A DNA stretch of 37,897 nucleotides from positions 1 through 37,897 of the forward strand of contig JAHEKE010000031.1 of the NCBI GenBank assembly GCA_024638505.1. The letters are read 5' to 3'. Under the pieces are notes generated by a model, which was not told the DNA's origin, searched no databases, and was given only the letters and a program-made list of their open reading frames with translations. Made by a program: the position numbers and the translations under genes. The stretch's first letter is position 1, and each line of letters begins with the position of its first letter. Source of the DNA: Gammaproteobacteria bacterium. GTDB taxonomy: Bacteria > Pseudomonadota > Gammaproteobacteria > Arenicellales > JAANXG01. Below, piece after piece: positions 8,723-18,054 of this stretch.

Positions 8723-9700
8723 TCACTTCAAGGAGACCCGCGGGTCGACCAGAGTATAGGAAATGTCGGTTAACAGTAAGCCGCCGATGTACATCAAGGA
8801 GCCCAGGAAAACCATCGCCCGCACTATGGCGAAGTCCTGACTTTGAATACCTTCTATGGTGTAACTACCAAGGCCAGGTATTGCAAAAAAAGACTCCGTA
8901 ATCAGGCTGCCCAGAAACAGCTGCGGCAGAATGACAACTAGACCCGTGAGTATAGGGATGAGAGCGTTGCGTAACACATGGACGAACAACACCCTACTCT
9001 CCTGGAGCCCTTTGGCGCGCGCAGTTCGGACATAGTCTTTCTCAGTCTCTTCTAAAAATATTGTTCGATACCAACGCGTCCCCGACCCGACGCCGGCGAT
9101 AACACCAATAATAACGGGCAATAGTAAGAATTTAATTGCATTGATCCCGGTGTCGTAGCCTGAGATAGGTACGAGGTGCAGCAGCTTACTCAACAAAAAT
9201 TGTCCACCGATGATATAGAACAATGAGGATATGGATAACAAAACAACGCACAGGACCACGCTCCAGAAGTCGATATAAGTCGCTCGGAAAAAGGCGATTA
9301 CCAGCGCGAAGGTGATGTTCAATAGAACACCAAGCAATAGCGTCGGCACAGCGATCGCGAGACTTGGCCACATTCTCTGACGGATGTCGTAACCTATGTC
9401 TCTACCGCTGTCCGATTGACCAAAATCGAACACAAAAAGTCGTAACGATTTCTGGAAAAAAATCGTATCACCAAATTTTCCCCAGCCCCCAGCGGACGGG
9501 TTGTAAAGGAGTGGCTTATCATAGCCATGGTCCGCCTTCCAGCTCTCGATTGCCTCTGTGCTGACGCGTCGATCACCTAACTGCGAGCGGGCAACATCAT
9601 CAGGCGAACTAATGACAAAAAATAGAATGAATGTGAGAAGATTTACGCCAATTAGGATAGGGATGGCGTAGAAAAATCTGCGAACAATGTAAGCCGTCAC
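8723..9700 (-). CDS. yejB: Peptide ABC transporter permease (YejB/NppB type)
   Basis: Inner-membrane permease partner of YejE; 325 residues. The frame is open upstream to 9793, but GTG 9700 is preferred: it overlaps the yejA TGA (GTGA) and gives the normal family N-terminus VTAYIVRRFFYAIPILIGVN, a membrane helix. The longer version would add 31 residues antisense to nothing but the yejA tail. The DppB-type hallmarks are present: DPRVSLK at the end, the EAA loop DYVRTARAKGLQESRVLFVHV, and LGSLITESFFAIPGLGSYT before the last helices. It lacks any sign of damage and is clearly co-translated with yejA. Confidence 0.93.
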   Translation of the reverse strand: MTAYIVRRFFYAIPILIGVNLLTFILFFVISSPDDVARSQLGDRRVSTEAIESWKADHGYDKPLLYNPSAGGWGKFGDTIFFQKSLRLFVFDFGQSDSGRDIGYDIRQRMWPSLAIAVPTLLLGVLLNITFALVIAFFRATYIDFWSVVLCVVLLSISSLFYIIGGQFLLSKLLHLVPISGYDTGINAIKFLLLPVIIGVIAGVGSGTRWYRTIFLEETEKDYVRTARAKGLQESRVLFVHVLRNALIPILTGLVVILPQLFLGSLITESFFAIPGLGSYTIEGIQSQDFAIVRAMVFLGSLMYIGGLLLTDISYTLVDPRVSLK

Positions 9701-11868
9701 AACGCGGCTCGTCTCTGACGACGGCGGAAGCTGACGACTGCCGGAATCATACTGATACTTAGCAAGGCCACCGCCGCAACTAATGGCCACCATACAGGCC
9801 TATTCCAACTCTGCCTGGAGATGCGCCGTTGCTCCGCATTAATCCGGTTGTACTTCAAAGTGTTATTGGCCATAAGATTTGGCTTTACGTTACGCAGCCA
9901 GCCATGATGTAAAGAAAAACTCTTGGGATGAAAACCCCAGATCCATGGGGAATCTCGACGGACAATATCAATCATACGATCGATCAACGCCTGTCGCCGG
10001 GGGCTGTTGTCCATGTTTTTCATCTTTTCAAATAGCGAGTCGAAATCCGGATTTTGATAGTTGCTCGCATTTTCTCCGTTGTGTATTGCTTTCGCGTCTG
10101 GGCCATACAGTAAGAACAGGAAGTTTTCAGGATCCGGGTAGTCGGCGTTCCAACCCCAGAAGAAAATCTGTCCCGTGCCCTTCAACATCTTGTCGCGAAA
10201 ACGATTGTAGTCAGTCGATCTGACAATAAGCTGTATGCCCAGCTTGTCAAATTGCTTTCTCATCCAATTCAGTCTGGCCTGATCATCCGGACCTCTGGCC
10301 ACCGCCTCAAAATGCAGCGACAGGGGTATCCCGCTGTTGGTATCTACTCCGCCGACAAACCCAGCTTCACGCATCAATCGCAGTGCAGACCCGATTGATT
10401 TGCGCTTCGGTCGCCCATCAACCCAGTCGTAAACGTACGGATTGATTGCATCCCGACCTGTTCTTGCACCAAATATGCCCGGGGGAATTGGTCCCTGTGC
10501 CGGAATGCCACGGCCATTTGCAAAAATAGAAATGAATTCCTCGAAATCTACTGCGATTGCGATGGCCCGGCGCAACTTACGGGCCCTGTCTCCATTGCCA
10601 CCAATCACATCGTCAAGCATGTTGAAACCCATGTAATAGATACTGAGGTCAACTGCTGTGGACAGGTTTATCCCTTTGCTCTGCATCTGTTCAGTCACCG
10701 TTGCATCACCCTGAGCATTGAAGCGTACCGCCTGATCGAAACTGTCTGAACTTATCCCCGAGTCATCGAAGTAGCCTTGCAGGAACTTATTCCATCTGGG
10801 TATGGCCTCCTTCTCCAGACTGAACACGGCTCGATCAATAAAGGGTAAGGCCCCGCCGGCGTCCTGCAGCAATCCAGCTGCCTTATCTTCAGCTGCACCG
10901 TCGCTGGGGTATGTTTCACCATGGAAGTTGGGATTTCGCACCAAAACCATGCGTAAGTTAGGATTGTTCTCCGCCAGATAAAACGGCCCGGTACCTACTG
11001 GATACCAGTCAAGCGTAATGTTCTTTTCACTTAATCCTGGCTGTGCGTAAAATTTTTCAGCTTCCCATGGCATCGGCGCAAAAAACGGCATAGCCAACCA
11101 AAACAAAAACTGGGGATACTTGCCTTTGATCAACACTCGATAGGTATAGCGATCGACTGCACTTACGCCTGATAATGGATATTCACGTAAATCAATAAAC
11201 GCTTTACCCGCCTCCCTGCGCGCGGTCTTTATAACTTCACTGAACTGATCGAATCCAACTATGTACCGCGCCATCAAGCTCGCGATAGGGCTGTGTCCAG
11301 CGGGATCGGCAATCCTTTTTATCTGATAGACGTAGTCGTAGGCAGTTAATTCACGCGTGCCGGAGTATGTGAGGTCTGACAATTTGTAGACACCACTTAC
11401 CTGCTCTTCAGTCAGCTGGTGATAGCGATACAACCCATCGCTATCCCTGGCCAGGGCCGGATGAGGTTGATACTGAATGCCACTATTTATCGTGACTTCA
11501 TAAACGCTGAATGCAATAGCCGCAGTTGCGGCCCCGTTAGCAAGCTCTACTTGATTCCTATCAAGGTAGCGAATCGACGGCATTCCCCGTGCAGTTAGCG
11601 GAATGAGTTCGTAGGGCCGCCGTAAAAAGTGATACTGCAGGGGCGGTTCATAAATTTGAGCGATAAAACTGTATTCGTCGGCGCTATAGGCCCGCGCTGG
11701 ATCGAGATGCTTAGGCCTTTCCTTGAATGAGGAATACATCACATTTGCGCCAGCTTCTTGGGAGGGGTAGGGATTATTCCACGCCGGGTGCGCTGCACTG
11801 ATCCCGAGCAACATCATAATTGGACCACACAGGATTAACTTTGACACAAATTTCGGGATGTTATACAA
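9697..11868 (-). CDS. yejA: Peptide-binding protein of the ABC importer, with C-terminal membrane anchor
   Basis: Family 5 extracellular solute-binding protein that delivers peptides to YejBEF in the periplasm. The N-terminal hydrophobic segment (KLILCGPIMMLLGISAAHPAW) is a signal peptide, and the SBP_bac_5 core is recognisable (KERPKHLDPARAY, YPVGTGPFYL, RKLRRAIAIAVDFEEF, WNADYPDPENFLFLLYG). The protein is 723 residues against about 600 in E. coli YejA. Much of the difference is a C-terminal tail ending in a strong hydrophobic helix followed by a basic tail (PLVAAVALLSISMIPAVVSF then RRRQRRAAL). It would therefore be anchored in the inner membrane rather than free. The start is uncertain: TTG 11868 is the longest; GTG 11847 or ATG 11817 would still leave a hydrophobic leader. 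It is divergent from fabI with 51 bases between. Confidence 0.9.
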   Translation of the reverse strand: MYNIPKFVSKLILCGPIMMLLGISAAHPAWNNPYPSQEAGANVMYSSFKERPKHLDPARAYSADEYSFIAQIYEPPLQYHFLRRPYELIPLTARGMPSIRYLDRNQVELANGAATAAIAFSVYEVTINSGIQYQPHPALARDSDGLYRYHQLTEEQVSGVYKLSDLTYSGTRELTAYDYVYQIKRIADPAGHSPIASLMARYIVGFDQFSEVIKTARREAGKAFIDLREYPLSGVSAVDRYTYRVLIKGKYPQFLFWLAMPFFAPMPWEAEKFYAQPGLSEKNITLDWYPVGTGPFYLAENNPNLRMVLVRNPNFHGETYPSDGAAEDKAAGLLQDAGGALPFIDRAVFSLEKEAIPRWNKFLQGYFDDSGISSDSFDQAVRFNAQGDATVTEQMQSKGINLSTAVDLSIYYMGFNMLDDVIGGNGDRARKLRRAIAIAVDFEEFISIFANGRGIPAQGPIPPGIFGARTGRDAINPYVYDWVDGRPKRKSIGSALRLMREAGFVGGVDTNSGIPLSLHFEAVARGPDDQARLNWMRKQFDKLGIQLIVRSTDYNRFRDKMLKGTGQIFFWGWNADYPDPENFLFLLYGPDAKAIHNGENASNYQNPDFDSLFEKMKNMDNSPRRQALIDRMIDIVRRDSPWIWGFHPKSFSLHHGWLRNVKPNLMANNTLKYNRINAEQRRISRQSWNRPVWWPLVAAVALLSISMIPAVVSFRRRQRRAAL

Positions 11869-11919
11869 GAATGTATCCGAAAATAACCGACGCGATTATA
11901 ACGCGAAGCGAGACAGTCT

Positions 11920-12714
11920 ATGGGGTTCCTATCCGGAAAACGTGCACTGATAGTCGGCGTTGCCAGCGAACGCTCAATCGCATGGGGCATTGCCAAGGCA
12001 ATGTATCGGGAAGGCGCCGAACTTGCGTTCACCTATCAGACTGAAAAACTGAAAACCCGTGTTGAAAAATACGCATCAACTGTTGATGCAGACATCGTTC
12101 TGCCATTGGATGTAGCAAACGATGATGAAATTACTGACGTATTTAACAAATTAGATAATTATTGGGACGGTCTAGACTGCATCGTTCATTGCGTGGCCTT
12201 TGCCCCGCGTGAGGAGCTGGAGGGGATGTATCTTGACGCCGTGACGCGAGATGGATTTCGCATGGCGCATGATATCAGCTCGTACAGCTTTGCCGCCCTG
12301 GCCAAAGCCGGGCGCGATCTGATGTCCGGTCGAAATGGGTCATTACTGACTCTATCCTATATAGGGTCGATACGGGCCATGCCAGGCTATAACGTGATGG
12401 GTCTAGCTAAGGCCAGCCTGGAAGCAAACGTTCGATACATCGCTCAATCCCTAGGCCCCGAAGGCATACGGGCCAACGCGATTTCCGCTGGCCCTATAAA
12501 AACCCTCGCCGCTGCCGGTATCAGCGGCTTCAAAAAGATGATGCAATACTATGAAAAAGTAGTGCCGCTCGGGCGCGGAGTGAGTATCGATGAAGTCGGC
12601 AACGCTGCTGCATTTCTATGCTCTGATCTGGCAAGCGGCATCACTGGCGAGATTATGTACGTCGACGCAGGCTTTAACATAATGGGCATGAGCGAGAGCT
12701 TTTTGCATGACTGA
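11920..12714 (+). CDS. fabI: Enoyl-[acyl-carrier-protein] reductase (NADH)
   Basis: Catalyses the last reduction of each fatty acid elongation cycle (type II FAS, cytoplasm). 264 residues, closely similar to E. coli FabI. The Rossmann nucleotide site is [14 protein letters not shown]. The active-site Tyr-Tyr-Lys set is present: LTLSYIG (first Tyr), then YNVMGLAK (catalytic Tyr, N-V-M and Lys). The C-terminal [12 protein letters not shown] loop and [13 protein letters not shown] also match. At the position of E. coli Gly93 (HSIGFAP) this protein has Ala (HCVAFAP). The residues equivalent to Met159 and Phe203 are kept. The start [11 protein letters not shown] matches the family. It is monocistronic, divergent from yejA and convergent with ppiD. 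Confidence 0.97.
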   Translation: MGFLSGKRALIVGVASERSIAWGIAKAMYREGAELAFTYQTEKLKTRVEKYASTVDADIVLPLDVANDDEITDVFNKLDNYWDGLDCIVHCVAFAPREELEGMYLDAVTRDGFRMAHDISSYSFAALAKAGRDLMSGRNGSLLTLSYIGSIRAMPGYNVMGLAKASLEANVRYIAQSLGPEGIRANAISAGPIKTLAAAGISGFKKMMQYYEKVVPLGRGVSIDEVGNAAAFLCSDLASGITGEIMYVDAGFNIMGMSESFLHD

Positions 12715-12757
12715 CTCTGCTGCGCGGGATCGCGTGTGGCGTTATTCCAGGCCCGTG

Positions 12758-14668
12758 TTAGAGATTTTCGGTGAAAATTTCGACGTCTGCCGATTCCCTT
12801 AGTCCGCGCTGAAAACTTAAGAAATATTCGCTGCCCCGGCGGCGACTTAGCGCCGCACGAACCTGTTCTTTTGTGTCCTCGTCTATCGCTGAAGGCTCTT
12901 CAGCCTTTACCTCAGTCAGACGAAACAGCGCATAGCTTCCATCAGGCAAGGTTACGCCCCCATACTCGGCGTCCTGCTCTGGTATCGGCGCTCGAAACAC
13001 CTCAGCCGTTAGCAGTAATGAATGCTCTGGATCTGGTTGCAGTCTTGACTGGGTAGCCGTCTTAGGTTCTAACGCGTTTTCCTGCAACAACGTGCGCCAG
13101 TCGCTTCCGTTTTTTAACTCAGTCAACAGCTGCTCCCCCCTTCGCAGTACATTCCCTTTTGCTTTGTCCCGTTTCAATTTCTGCTCTATTTGTGCTTGCA
13201 CCTCAGCAAGAGGTTTTAATTTAGCAGCCTGCGCGTCTGCTTTTCGTATAGCGACCAGTGTATCAATGTCAATTTCAATAGCTTCGCTGTTCAAGTTCTC
13301 TATAAACACGTCATCACTAAATGCGGCATCTCTTATTTTCTTATTTTCGGCAATGCCTGTGCCTGTGTCCCTTGAGAACCAGTCTGAGGTCTGCACAACT
13401 AACCCCAGCTCTTCGACTACAGGATCCAGAGACTCAGGTTGCTCAAAAACAATATTCCTGAACGTCTCTGCACGCTCAACAAACAAGGCTTCAGCTTGTC
13501 GTCTTTCCTCCTCCTGCTCGATCTCTTGCCGAGCTTCTTCCAGACTTTTGGTTTGCCCCGGGATCAGACCGGTAAGCTTTATCACGTGATAGCCGTAACG
13601 CGTCTTGACCGGATCGCTGACCTCTCCCTCCTCAAGAGCAAACAGGGCGTCCTCAAACGGCTTAACCATAACGCCAGCCTCGATTACTCCCAAATCACCA
13701 CCCGATTCAGCTGACCCGGGATCTTGCGAGTACTCCTTGGCCAGCTCTGCGAAATCCTCACCAGCGCGCGCTCTTTCGGTAAGAGAATTCGCCTGCTGTA
13801 GCACCCCCTGTGCCGTCGTGTCGTCCGCGTTTTCTTGCACAGTCAACAGAATATGGCTGGCCGTTCGCTGCTCGGGTTTTCTGTAAAGCTCTTGGTTCTC
13901 CTGATAATAGCGCTGGATATCTTCCTCGCTTACTTCAACACTCTTGGCAAGATCTGATACCGCCAGCCGGACGTAGTTTATTTTTACCATCTCTGGGGAT
14001 TCATACAGCTGCGGATTCGCCGCATAGTACTCTTCTGTCTCTTGCGCAGAAACCACTGTATCGGCGATGAACTGCTCAGGTGTAATTGTGGTGTAATCAA
14101 AAATTCGCTTTTCACTCGCGATTTTAAGCAAGTTCTGTTCATCACTGGAAGTCAAGAATGAAGATTGCTCCAGTCCGTTTCGTACCTGCTGCAGTATGTG
14201 TTGCTGGCGCAAATAGTTTTCAAATCCCGATCTTGTATAGCCCAGAGCCTGAACAGCCTGTTGATATGCAGCACTATCAAAACTTCCGTCCCGTTGGAAC
14301 TGCGGTGTAGTTCTTATAAACTGCGCCAGTTGCGCATCACTGACTCTAAATCCAGCACCCTGGGTGTTTTCATGTAACAGTTGTCGCAGAATAAGATCTT
14401 CCAACACCGCCGTCCTGAACTCAAGACTGTTCGCTGAATCGGGATCGAACTGACTACCTAGCATGCGGCGTGCCATACTGCGCCGTTCCTCCAGCGCATG
14501 TCTGTAGGCCTGCTGCTCGATTTCTTGGCCATTAACCATCGCAACGTCCAGCGAAGCGCCACCGGCGAAATACTCATTTACTCCCCACAGAGCAAACGGA
14601 ATTGAAATGATGATTACGATGATCCAGGCGATCCACCCAGTAGCTCGATCTTTGATCTCAGTAAGCAT
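12758..14668 (-). CDS. ppiD: Periplasmic folding chaperone PpiD (SurA_N / parvulin-like)
   Basis: Inner-membrane-anchored chaperone helping outer-membrane and secreted proteins leave the translocon. 636 residues, usual length. One N-terminal helix ([19 protein letters not shown]) preceded by a short basic cytoplasmic part anchors it. A SurA_N-like chaperone region follows, then a parvulin domain at about 265-365 ([58 protein letters not shown]). A long C-terminal part completes it. The parvulin fold in PpiD is generally poorly active, so a chaperone role is more likely than prolyl isomerisation. It lies downstream of the tRNA-Asp terminator, so it needs its own promoter in 14669-14700 or read-through. 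Confidence 0.95.
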   Translation of the reverse strand: MLTEIKDRATGWIAWIIVIIISIPFALWGVNEYFAGGASLDVAMVNGQEIEQQAYRHALEERRSMARRMLGSQFDPDSANSLEFRTAVLEDLILRQLLHENTQGAGFRVSDAQLAQFIRTTPQFQRDGSFDSAAYQQAVQALGYTRSGFENYLRQQHILQQVRNGLEQSSFLTSSDEQNLLKIASEKRIFDYTTITPEQFIADTVVSAQETEEYYAANPQLYESPEMVKINYVRLAVSDLAKSVEVSEEDIQRYYQENQELYRKPEQRTASHILLTVQENADDTTAQGVLQQANSLTERARAGEDFAELAKEYSQDPGSAESGGDLGVIEAGVMVKPFEDALFALEEGEVSDPVKTRYGYHVIKLTGLIPGQTKSLEEARQEIEQEEERRQAEALFVERAETFRNIVFEQPESLDPVVEELGLVVQTSDWFSRDTGTGIAENKKIRDAAFSDDVFIENLNSEAIEIDIDTLVAIRKADAQAAKLKPLAEVQAQIEQKLKRDKAKGNVLRRGEQLLTELKNGSDWRTLLQENALEPKTATQSRLQPDPEHSLLLTAEVFRAPIPEQDAEYGGVTLPDGSYALFRLTEVKAEEPSAIDEDTKEQVRAALSRRRGSEYFLSFQRGLRESADVEIFTENL

Positions 14669-14700
14669 TGACGGTTAAAAACGATCTTACGGTTAACATC

Positions 14701-14728
14701 AAAAAAGGGCGAGTTACCTCGCCCTTTT
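14701..14728 (-). terminator. Rho-independent terminator after tRNA-Asp
   Basis: On the minus strand the sequence forms a perfect 7-bp stem, GGGCGAG / CTCGCCC, with a GTAA tetraloop, preceded by A4 and followed by T6. It lies 24 bases past the 3' end of tRNA-Asp and 33 bases before the ppiD start, so it ends the hupB-tRNA-Val-tRNA-Asp transcript. Confidence 0.92.
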
Positions 14729-14752
14729 CAACCTCTTGTCTTTTCTTAGGTG

Positions 14753-14829
14753 TGGCGGAGCGGACGGGACTCGAACCCGCGACCCCCGGCGTGACAGGCC
14801 GGTATTCTAACCAACTGAACTACCGCTCC
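14753..14829 (-). tRNA. tRNA-Asp (anticodon GUC)
   Basis: 77 bases including an encoded CCA. The acceptor stem GGAGCGG / CCGCTCC is perfect. The D-arm is TAGTTCAGTTGGTTAGA, the anticodon stem-loop CCGGCCTGTCACGCCGG carries GTC, and the T-arm GCGGGTTCGAGTCCCGT is standard. It lies 18 bases after tRNA-Val on the same strand and in front of the terminator, as in other gammaproteobacteria where the two follow hupB. Confidence 0.98.
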
Positions 14830-14847
14830 CGGTCAACACGTTCATGC

Positions 14848-14923
14848 TGGTGGGTGCTGACGGGTTTGAACCGCCGACCTTCGCCTTGTAAGGGCGACGC
14901 TCTCCCAGCTGAGCTAAGCACCC
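14848..14923 (-). tRNA. tRNA-Val (anticodon UAC)
   Basis: 76 bases including an encoded CCA. The acceptor stem GGGTGCT / AGCACCC is perfect. The D-arm is TAGCTCAGCTGGGAGA, the anticodon stem-loop CGCCCTTACAAGGCG has TAC, and the T-arm GGCGGTTCAAACCCGTC is normal. Its 5' end is only 11 bases past the hupB stop, so it must be cut out of a hupB-containing transcript unless a promoter is hidden inside hupB. Confidence 0.98.
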
Positions 14924-14934
14924 AAAAAGGTGCG

Positions 14935-15207
14935 CTAGTTTAGGGCATCCTTCAATGCTTTACCAGCCTTAAACTTCGAGCTTTTGGATGCGGGAATAGT
15001 AATGGCTTCACCAGTACGAGGATTACGGCCAGTGCGCGCAGCTCGATCTGTTACCGCGAAAGTGCCAAATCCAACCAGCGTTACCGAATCACCGTTGGCG
15101 AGAGTTTTAGTGATACTGCTGAACACTGCGTCCACTGCGTTAGCAGCGTCGGTTTTGGAAAGGCTCGCCTTGCTGGCGACCGTATCTATGAGTTCCGCTT
15201 TGTTCAC
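14935..15207 (-). CDS. hupB: DNA-binding protein HU, beta type
   Basis: Small basic nucleoid protein, 90 residues, that binds and bends DNA as a dimer. The whole HU/IHF fold is present: [20 protein letters not shown], the [18 protein letters not shown] signature and the beta-arm tip [15 protein letters not shown] with the intercalating Pro. The start is GTG 15207 with AGGGGA about 10 bases upstream. A strong sigma70-like promoter lies 116 bases further up (15323-15350). The gene directly precedes tRNA-Val and tRNA-Asp and follows lon, the usual order. Confidence 0.97.
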   Translation of the reverse strand: MNKAELIDTVASKASLSKTDAANAVDAVFSSITKTLANGDSVTLVGFGTFAVTDRAARTGRNPRTGEAITIPASKSSKFKAGKALKDALN

Positions 15208-15322
15208 GGTTATAGTCCCCTTTGTTGATTGATATAGTGGAACGGAGAAATTTATAGAATAAAGAAGAAGGCTACTGATCGAACGCCGTTAGCAATCTCA
15301 GCGTCGTTCCTCCGTGGAAGAC

Positions 15323-15350
15323 CTTATACCAGGGCGAAAAGCGGTGTCAA
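15323..15350 (-). promoter_or_regulatory. Sigma70-type promoter for hupB-tRNA-Val-tRNA-Asp
   Basis: On the minus strand a perfect -35 box TTGACA (15350-15345) is followed after 16 bases by TATAAG (15328-15323). The start of transcription would fall near 15315, leaving a leader of about 108 bases before the hupB GTG. It is the best consensus promoter I see in the window and fits an abundant protein and tRNAs. Confidence 0.75.
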
Positions 15351-15493
15351 GGAAGGCTCCCATAAAAAAAAAACTACCTGCCTGCGAAGGATTTATGATA
15401 GGAGTTTTGCTTTTATAAAGAAAACAATAACCTACATCAAACTGATAAAACTGCAGTTAACCCGTCTTTTTTGATCGACGGCAAATGAAGAAA

Positions 15494-17917
15494 TTAATGT
15501 GTCGTAACCGTGTCAGAAGATGAGTCATCGTCTTTTGATTTAGAGGCTTCGCGTTCGCTGGTTTCCTCTTTTTTGTCGGTTGGTTGAGGCATTCTTTCCA
15601 ACGCAATCTCGAGAACCTGATCGATCCACTTTGCTGATTTAATTTCCAAATCACTTTTTATGTTCTTCGGAATCTCAACCAGATCTTTTTCATTTTCATC
15701 GGGAATGATCACCGTATTGATACCCCCGCGGTGTGCGGCCAGCAGTTTTTCTTTCAGTCCGCCTATCGGCAGCACCTCTCCTCGCAGCGTTATCTCACCG
15801 GTCATTGCGACATCTGATCGCACCGGAATTCCTGTGATAATGGACAGCAGGGCAACACACATTCCTATGCCGGCACTCGGCCCGTCCTTTGGAGTTGCGC
15901 CCTCAGGTACGTGCACGTGAAAATCGTGTTTCTGGAAAAATTCCGGATCGACGCCGTAGCTTACGGCCCTGCTGCGGACAACACTCATCGCCGCCTGTAT
16001 GGACTCCTGCATGACATCGCCTAATTTACCGGTATAAATCTGCTTGCCTTTACCGGTTAAGATCACAGACTCGATGGTGAGCAATTCACCCCCTACCTCA
16101 GTCCACGCTAAACCAGTTACCTGACCAACCTGATTTTGACCCTCTGCCCGACCATAGCGGAATCGCTGTACACCAAGGAATTTGTTGATGTTTTTCGGTG
16201 TGACTTTGATGCTCTTACGCTTGTCGTCGAGCAGCAATTCTTTCGCTACTTTGCGGCATATCTTTGCGATTTCCCGTTCCATTCCACGCACACCGGCTTC
16301 GCGTGTGTAGTATCGGACAATACTGGTCAGCGCCGGCCGTGAAATAGATATTTCGTCATCCCTCAAACCATTGCTTTTGATCTGTTTCGGCACGAGGTAT
16401 TTGGTGGCGATGTTAATCTTTTCATCTTCCGTGTATCCCGATATGCGGATTACTTCCATACGGTCCAGAAGCGGAGGCGGAATATTCAACGTGTTGGCAG
16501 TAGCAACGAACATCACCTCTGATAGATCGTAATCAACTTCCAAATAATGATCCACGAAGGTATGGTTTTGTTCGGGATCTAGAACTTCCAACAGAGCCGA
16601 TGAGGGATCACCTCTGAAATCCATGGACATTTTATCCACTTCGTCCAGCATAAACAGAGGATTGCGCGTCTTAATCTTTGTCATGTTCTGCACGATCTTA
16701 CCGGGCATGGACCCAATGTAAGTTCGACGGTGACCGCGAATTTCAGCTTCATCGCGCACACCACCTAGCGACATGCGAATAAATTTACGATTAGTTGCGC
16801 GGGCGATTGATTTTCCCAGTGAAGTTTTACCAACCCCGGGAGGACCGACCAGACACAGAATTGGACCCTTAATCTTTTTGATGCGCTGCTGAACTGCGAG
16901 ATATTCTAGTATCCTTTCCTTTACTTTTTCCAAACCGTAGTGGTCTTCCTCTAAAATGTGCTCCGCCGCATGCAGGTCTTTACGAACTTTGCTGCGCTTC
17001 TTCCACGGGACCTGAACCAACCAGTCGATGTAGTTACGCACTACCGTAGCTTCAGCCGACATAGGCGACATCATTTTCAGTTTTTTTAACTCCGCTTCAG
17101 CTTTTTCACGAGCTTCCTTAGGCATACCCGCTTCGACGATCTTCCTCATCAAGTCCTCGAGCTCGTTCGGCGCGTCCTCGATCTCACCCAGCTCCTTCTG
17201 AATAGCTTTCATCTGCTCATTCAGATAGTACTCACGCTGACTTTTCTCCATCTGTTTCTTAACTCGTCCGCGAATACGCTTCTCCACCTGGAGCAGATCT
17301 ATTTCTGACTCCATTACGCCCAAAATGTGCTCTAAACGCTCTTTCGTATCCGCCATTTCGAGTATCTGCTGCTTGTCTTCGATCTTTAAGCTGAGGTGAG
17401 CCGCAATTGTGTCCGCGAGTCGCGCGGGGTCTTCTATTCCCGCTAATGACGTAAGAATTTCTGGCGGTATCTTATTGTTCAGCTTCACGTATTGATCAAA
17501 CTCATTGAGCACCGTTCGCATCAATACTTCTATTTCCCGTTCATCAATCTGTGGATTAGTGATAGGTGTAACTAAGGCGGTGAAGCACTCCTCAACCTCA
17601 ACATAGCGGTCTATGACTACCCGATTCTCTCCCTCCACCAGAACCTTAACTGTGCCATCAGGAAGCTTGAGCAGCTGCAGGATACTGGCTACTGTACCAA
17701 CTTGATAAATATCATCAGCCCCAGGATCATCCTCGGCAGCATTTTTTTGCGCTACAAGCAAAATCTGTTTCCCGATTTCCATCGATTGTTCCAATGCTTT
17801 GATCGACTTTTTACGTCCAACGAAAAGCGGGATAACCATATGCGGAAATACCACTACATCGCGCAGCGGAAGTACAGGTACGGCAGATTCAGATTCTGGC
17901 AAAAGACTTTCAGTCAT
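15494..17917 (-). CDS. lon: ATP-dependent protease Lon
   Basis: Cytoplasmic AAA+ serine protease that degrades damaged and regulatory proteins; 807 residues. The N-terminal LAN substrate-binding domain is seen ([21 protein letters not shown]), followed by a coiled region, the AAA+ module with Walker [17 protein letters not shown] and Walker [13 protein letters not shown], and the protease domain with catalytic Ser in [11 protein letters not shown] and Lys in [14 protein letters not shown]. The C-terminal tail is Lys-, Glu- and Ser-rich ([20 protein letters not shown]), probably disordered, a common feature of proteobacterial Lon. It lies between clpX and hupB. A heat-shock-type promoter is visible upstream (17969-17997). 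Confidence 0.98.
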   Translation of the reverse strand: MTESLLPESESAVPVLPLRDVVVFPHMVIPLFVGRKKSIKALEQSMEIGKQILLVAQKNAAEDDPGADDIYQVGTVASILQLLKLPDGTVKVLVEGENRVVIDRYVEVEECFTALVTPITNPQIDEREIEVLMRTVLNEFDQYVKLNNKIPPEILTSLAGIEDPARLADTIAAHLSLKIEDKQQILEMADTKERLEHILGVMESEIDLLQVEKRIRGRVKKQMEKSQREYYLNEQMKAIQKELGEIEDAPNELEDLMRKIVEAGMPKEAREKAEAELKKLKMMSPMSAEATVVRNYIDWLVQVPWKKRSKVRKDLHAAEHILEEDHYGLEKVKERILEYLAVQQRIKKIKGPILCLVGPPGVGKTSLGKSIARATNRKFIRMSLGGVRDEAEIRGHRRTYIGSMPGKIVQNMTKIKTRNPLFMLDEVDKMSMDFRGDPSSALLEVLDPEQNHTFVDHYLEVDYDLSEVMFVATANTLNIPPPLLDRMEVIRISGYTEDEKINIATKYLVPKQIKSNGLRDDEISISRPALTSIVRYYTREAGVRGMEREIAKICRKVAKELLLDDKRKSIKVTPKNINKFLGVQRFRYGRAEGQNQVGQVTGLAWTEVGGELLTIESVILTGKGKQIYTGKLGDVMQESIQAAMSVVRSRAVSYGVDPEFFQKHDFHVHVPEGATPKDGPSAGIGMCVALLSIITGIPVRSDVAMTGEITLRGEVLPIGGLKEKLLAAHRGGINTVIIPDENEKDLVEIPKNIKSDLEIKSAKWIDQVLEIALERMPQPTDKKEETSEREASKSKDDDSSSDTVTTH

Positions 17918-17968
17918 GGGTTTATATGTCCGGCCTCATTGATAGGCGTGAGGAGTTGGTATCGGTAA

Positions 17969-17997
17969 GTATGAGGTCAAACCTTTAAAATTCAACC
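17969..17997 (-). promoter_or_regulatory. Probable sigma32 (heat-shock) promoter of lon
   Basis: On the minus strand GGTTGAA (17997-17991) is separated by 14 bases from CCTCATAC (17976-17969). This fits the RpoH pattern (-35 cTTGAA, -10 CCCCATnT) well, with one departure in the C-run. Transcription would start about 45 bases before the lon ATG. Lon is a classic RpoH target in enterobacteria, so site and gene agree. The assignment is by eye. Confidence 0.6.
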
Positions 17998-18054
17998 GCG
18001 TGCAGCAAAACCGCCGGAGATCGCACCACTTAAGGCGTCCACCTGACTTAAAAA

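Noticed and set aside
15440-15493. Hairpin CCGTC / GACGG after lon as a terminator
   Set aside because: The stem is only 5 bp and the T-run is not placed after it on the minus strand.
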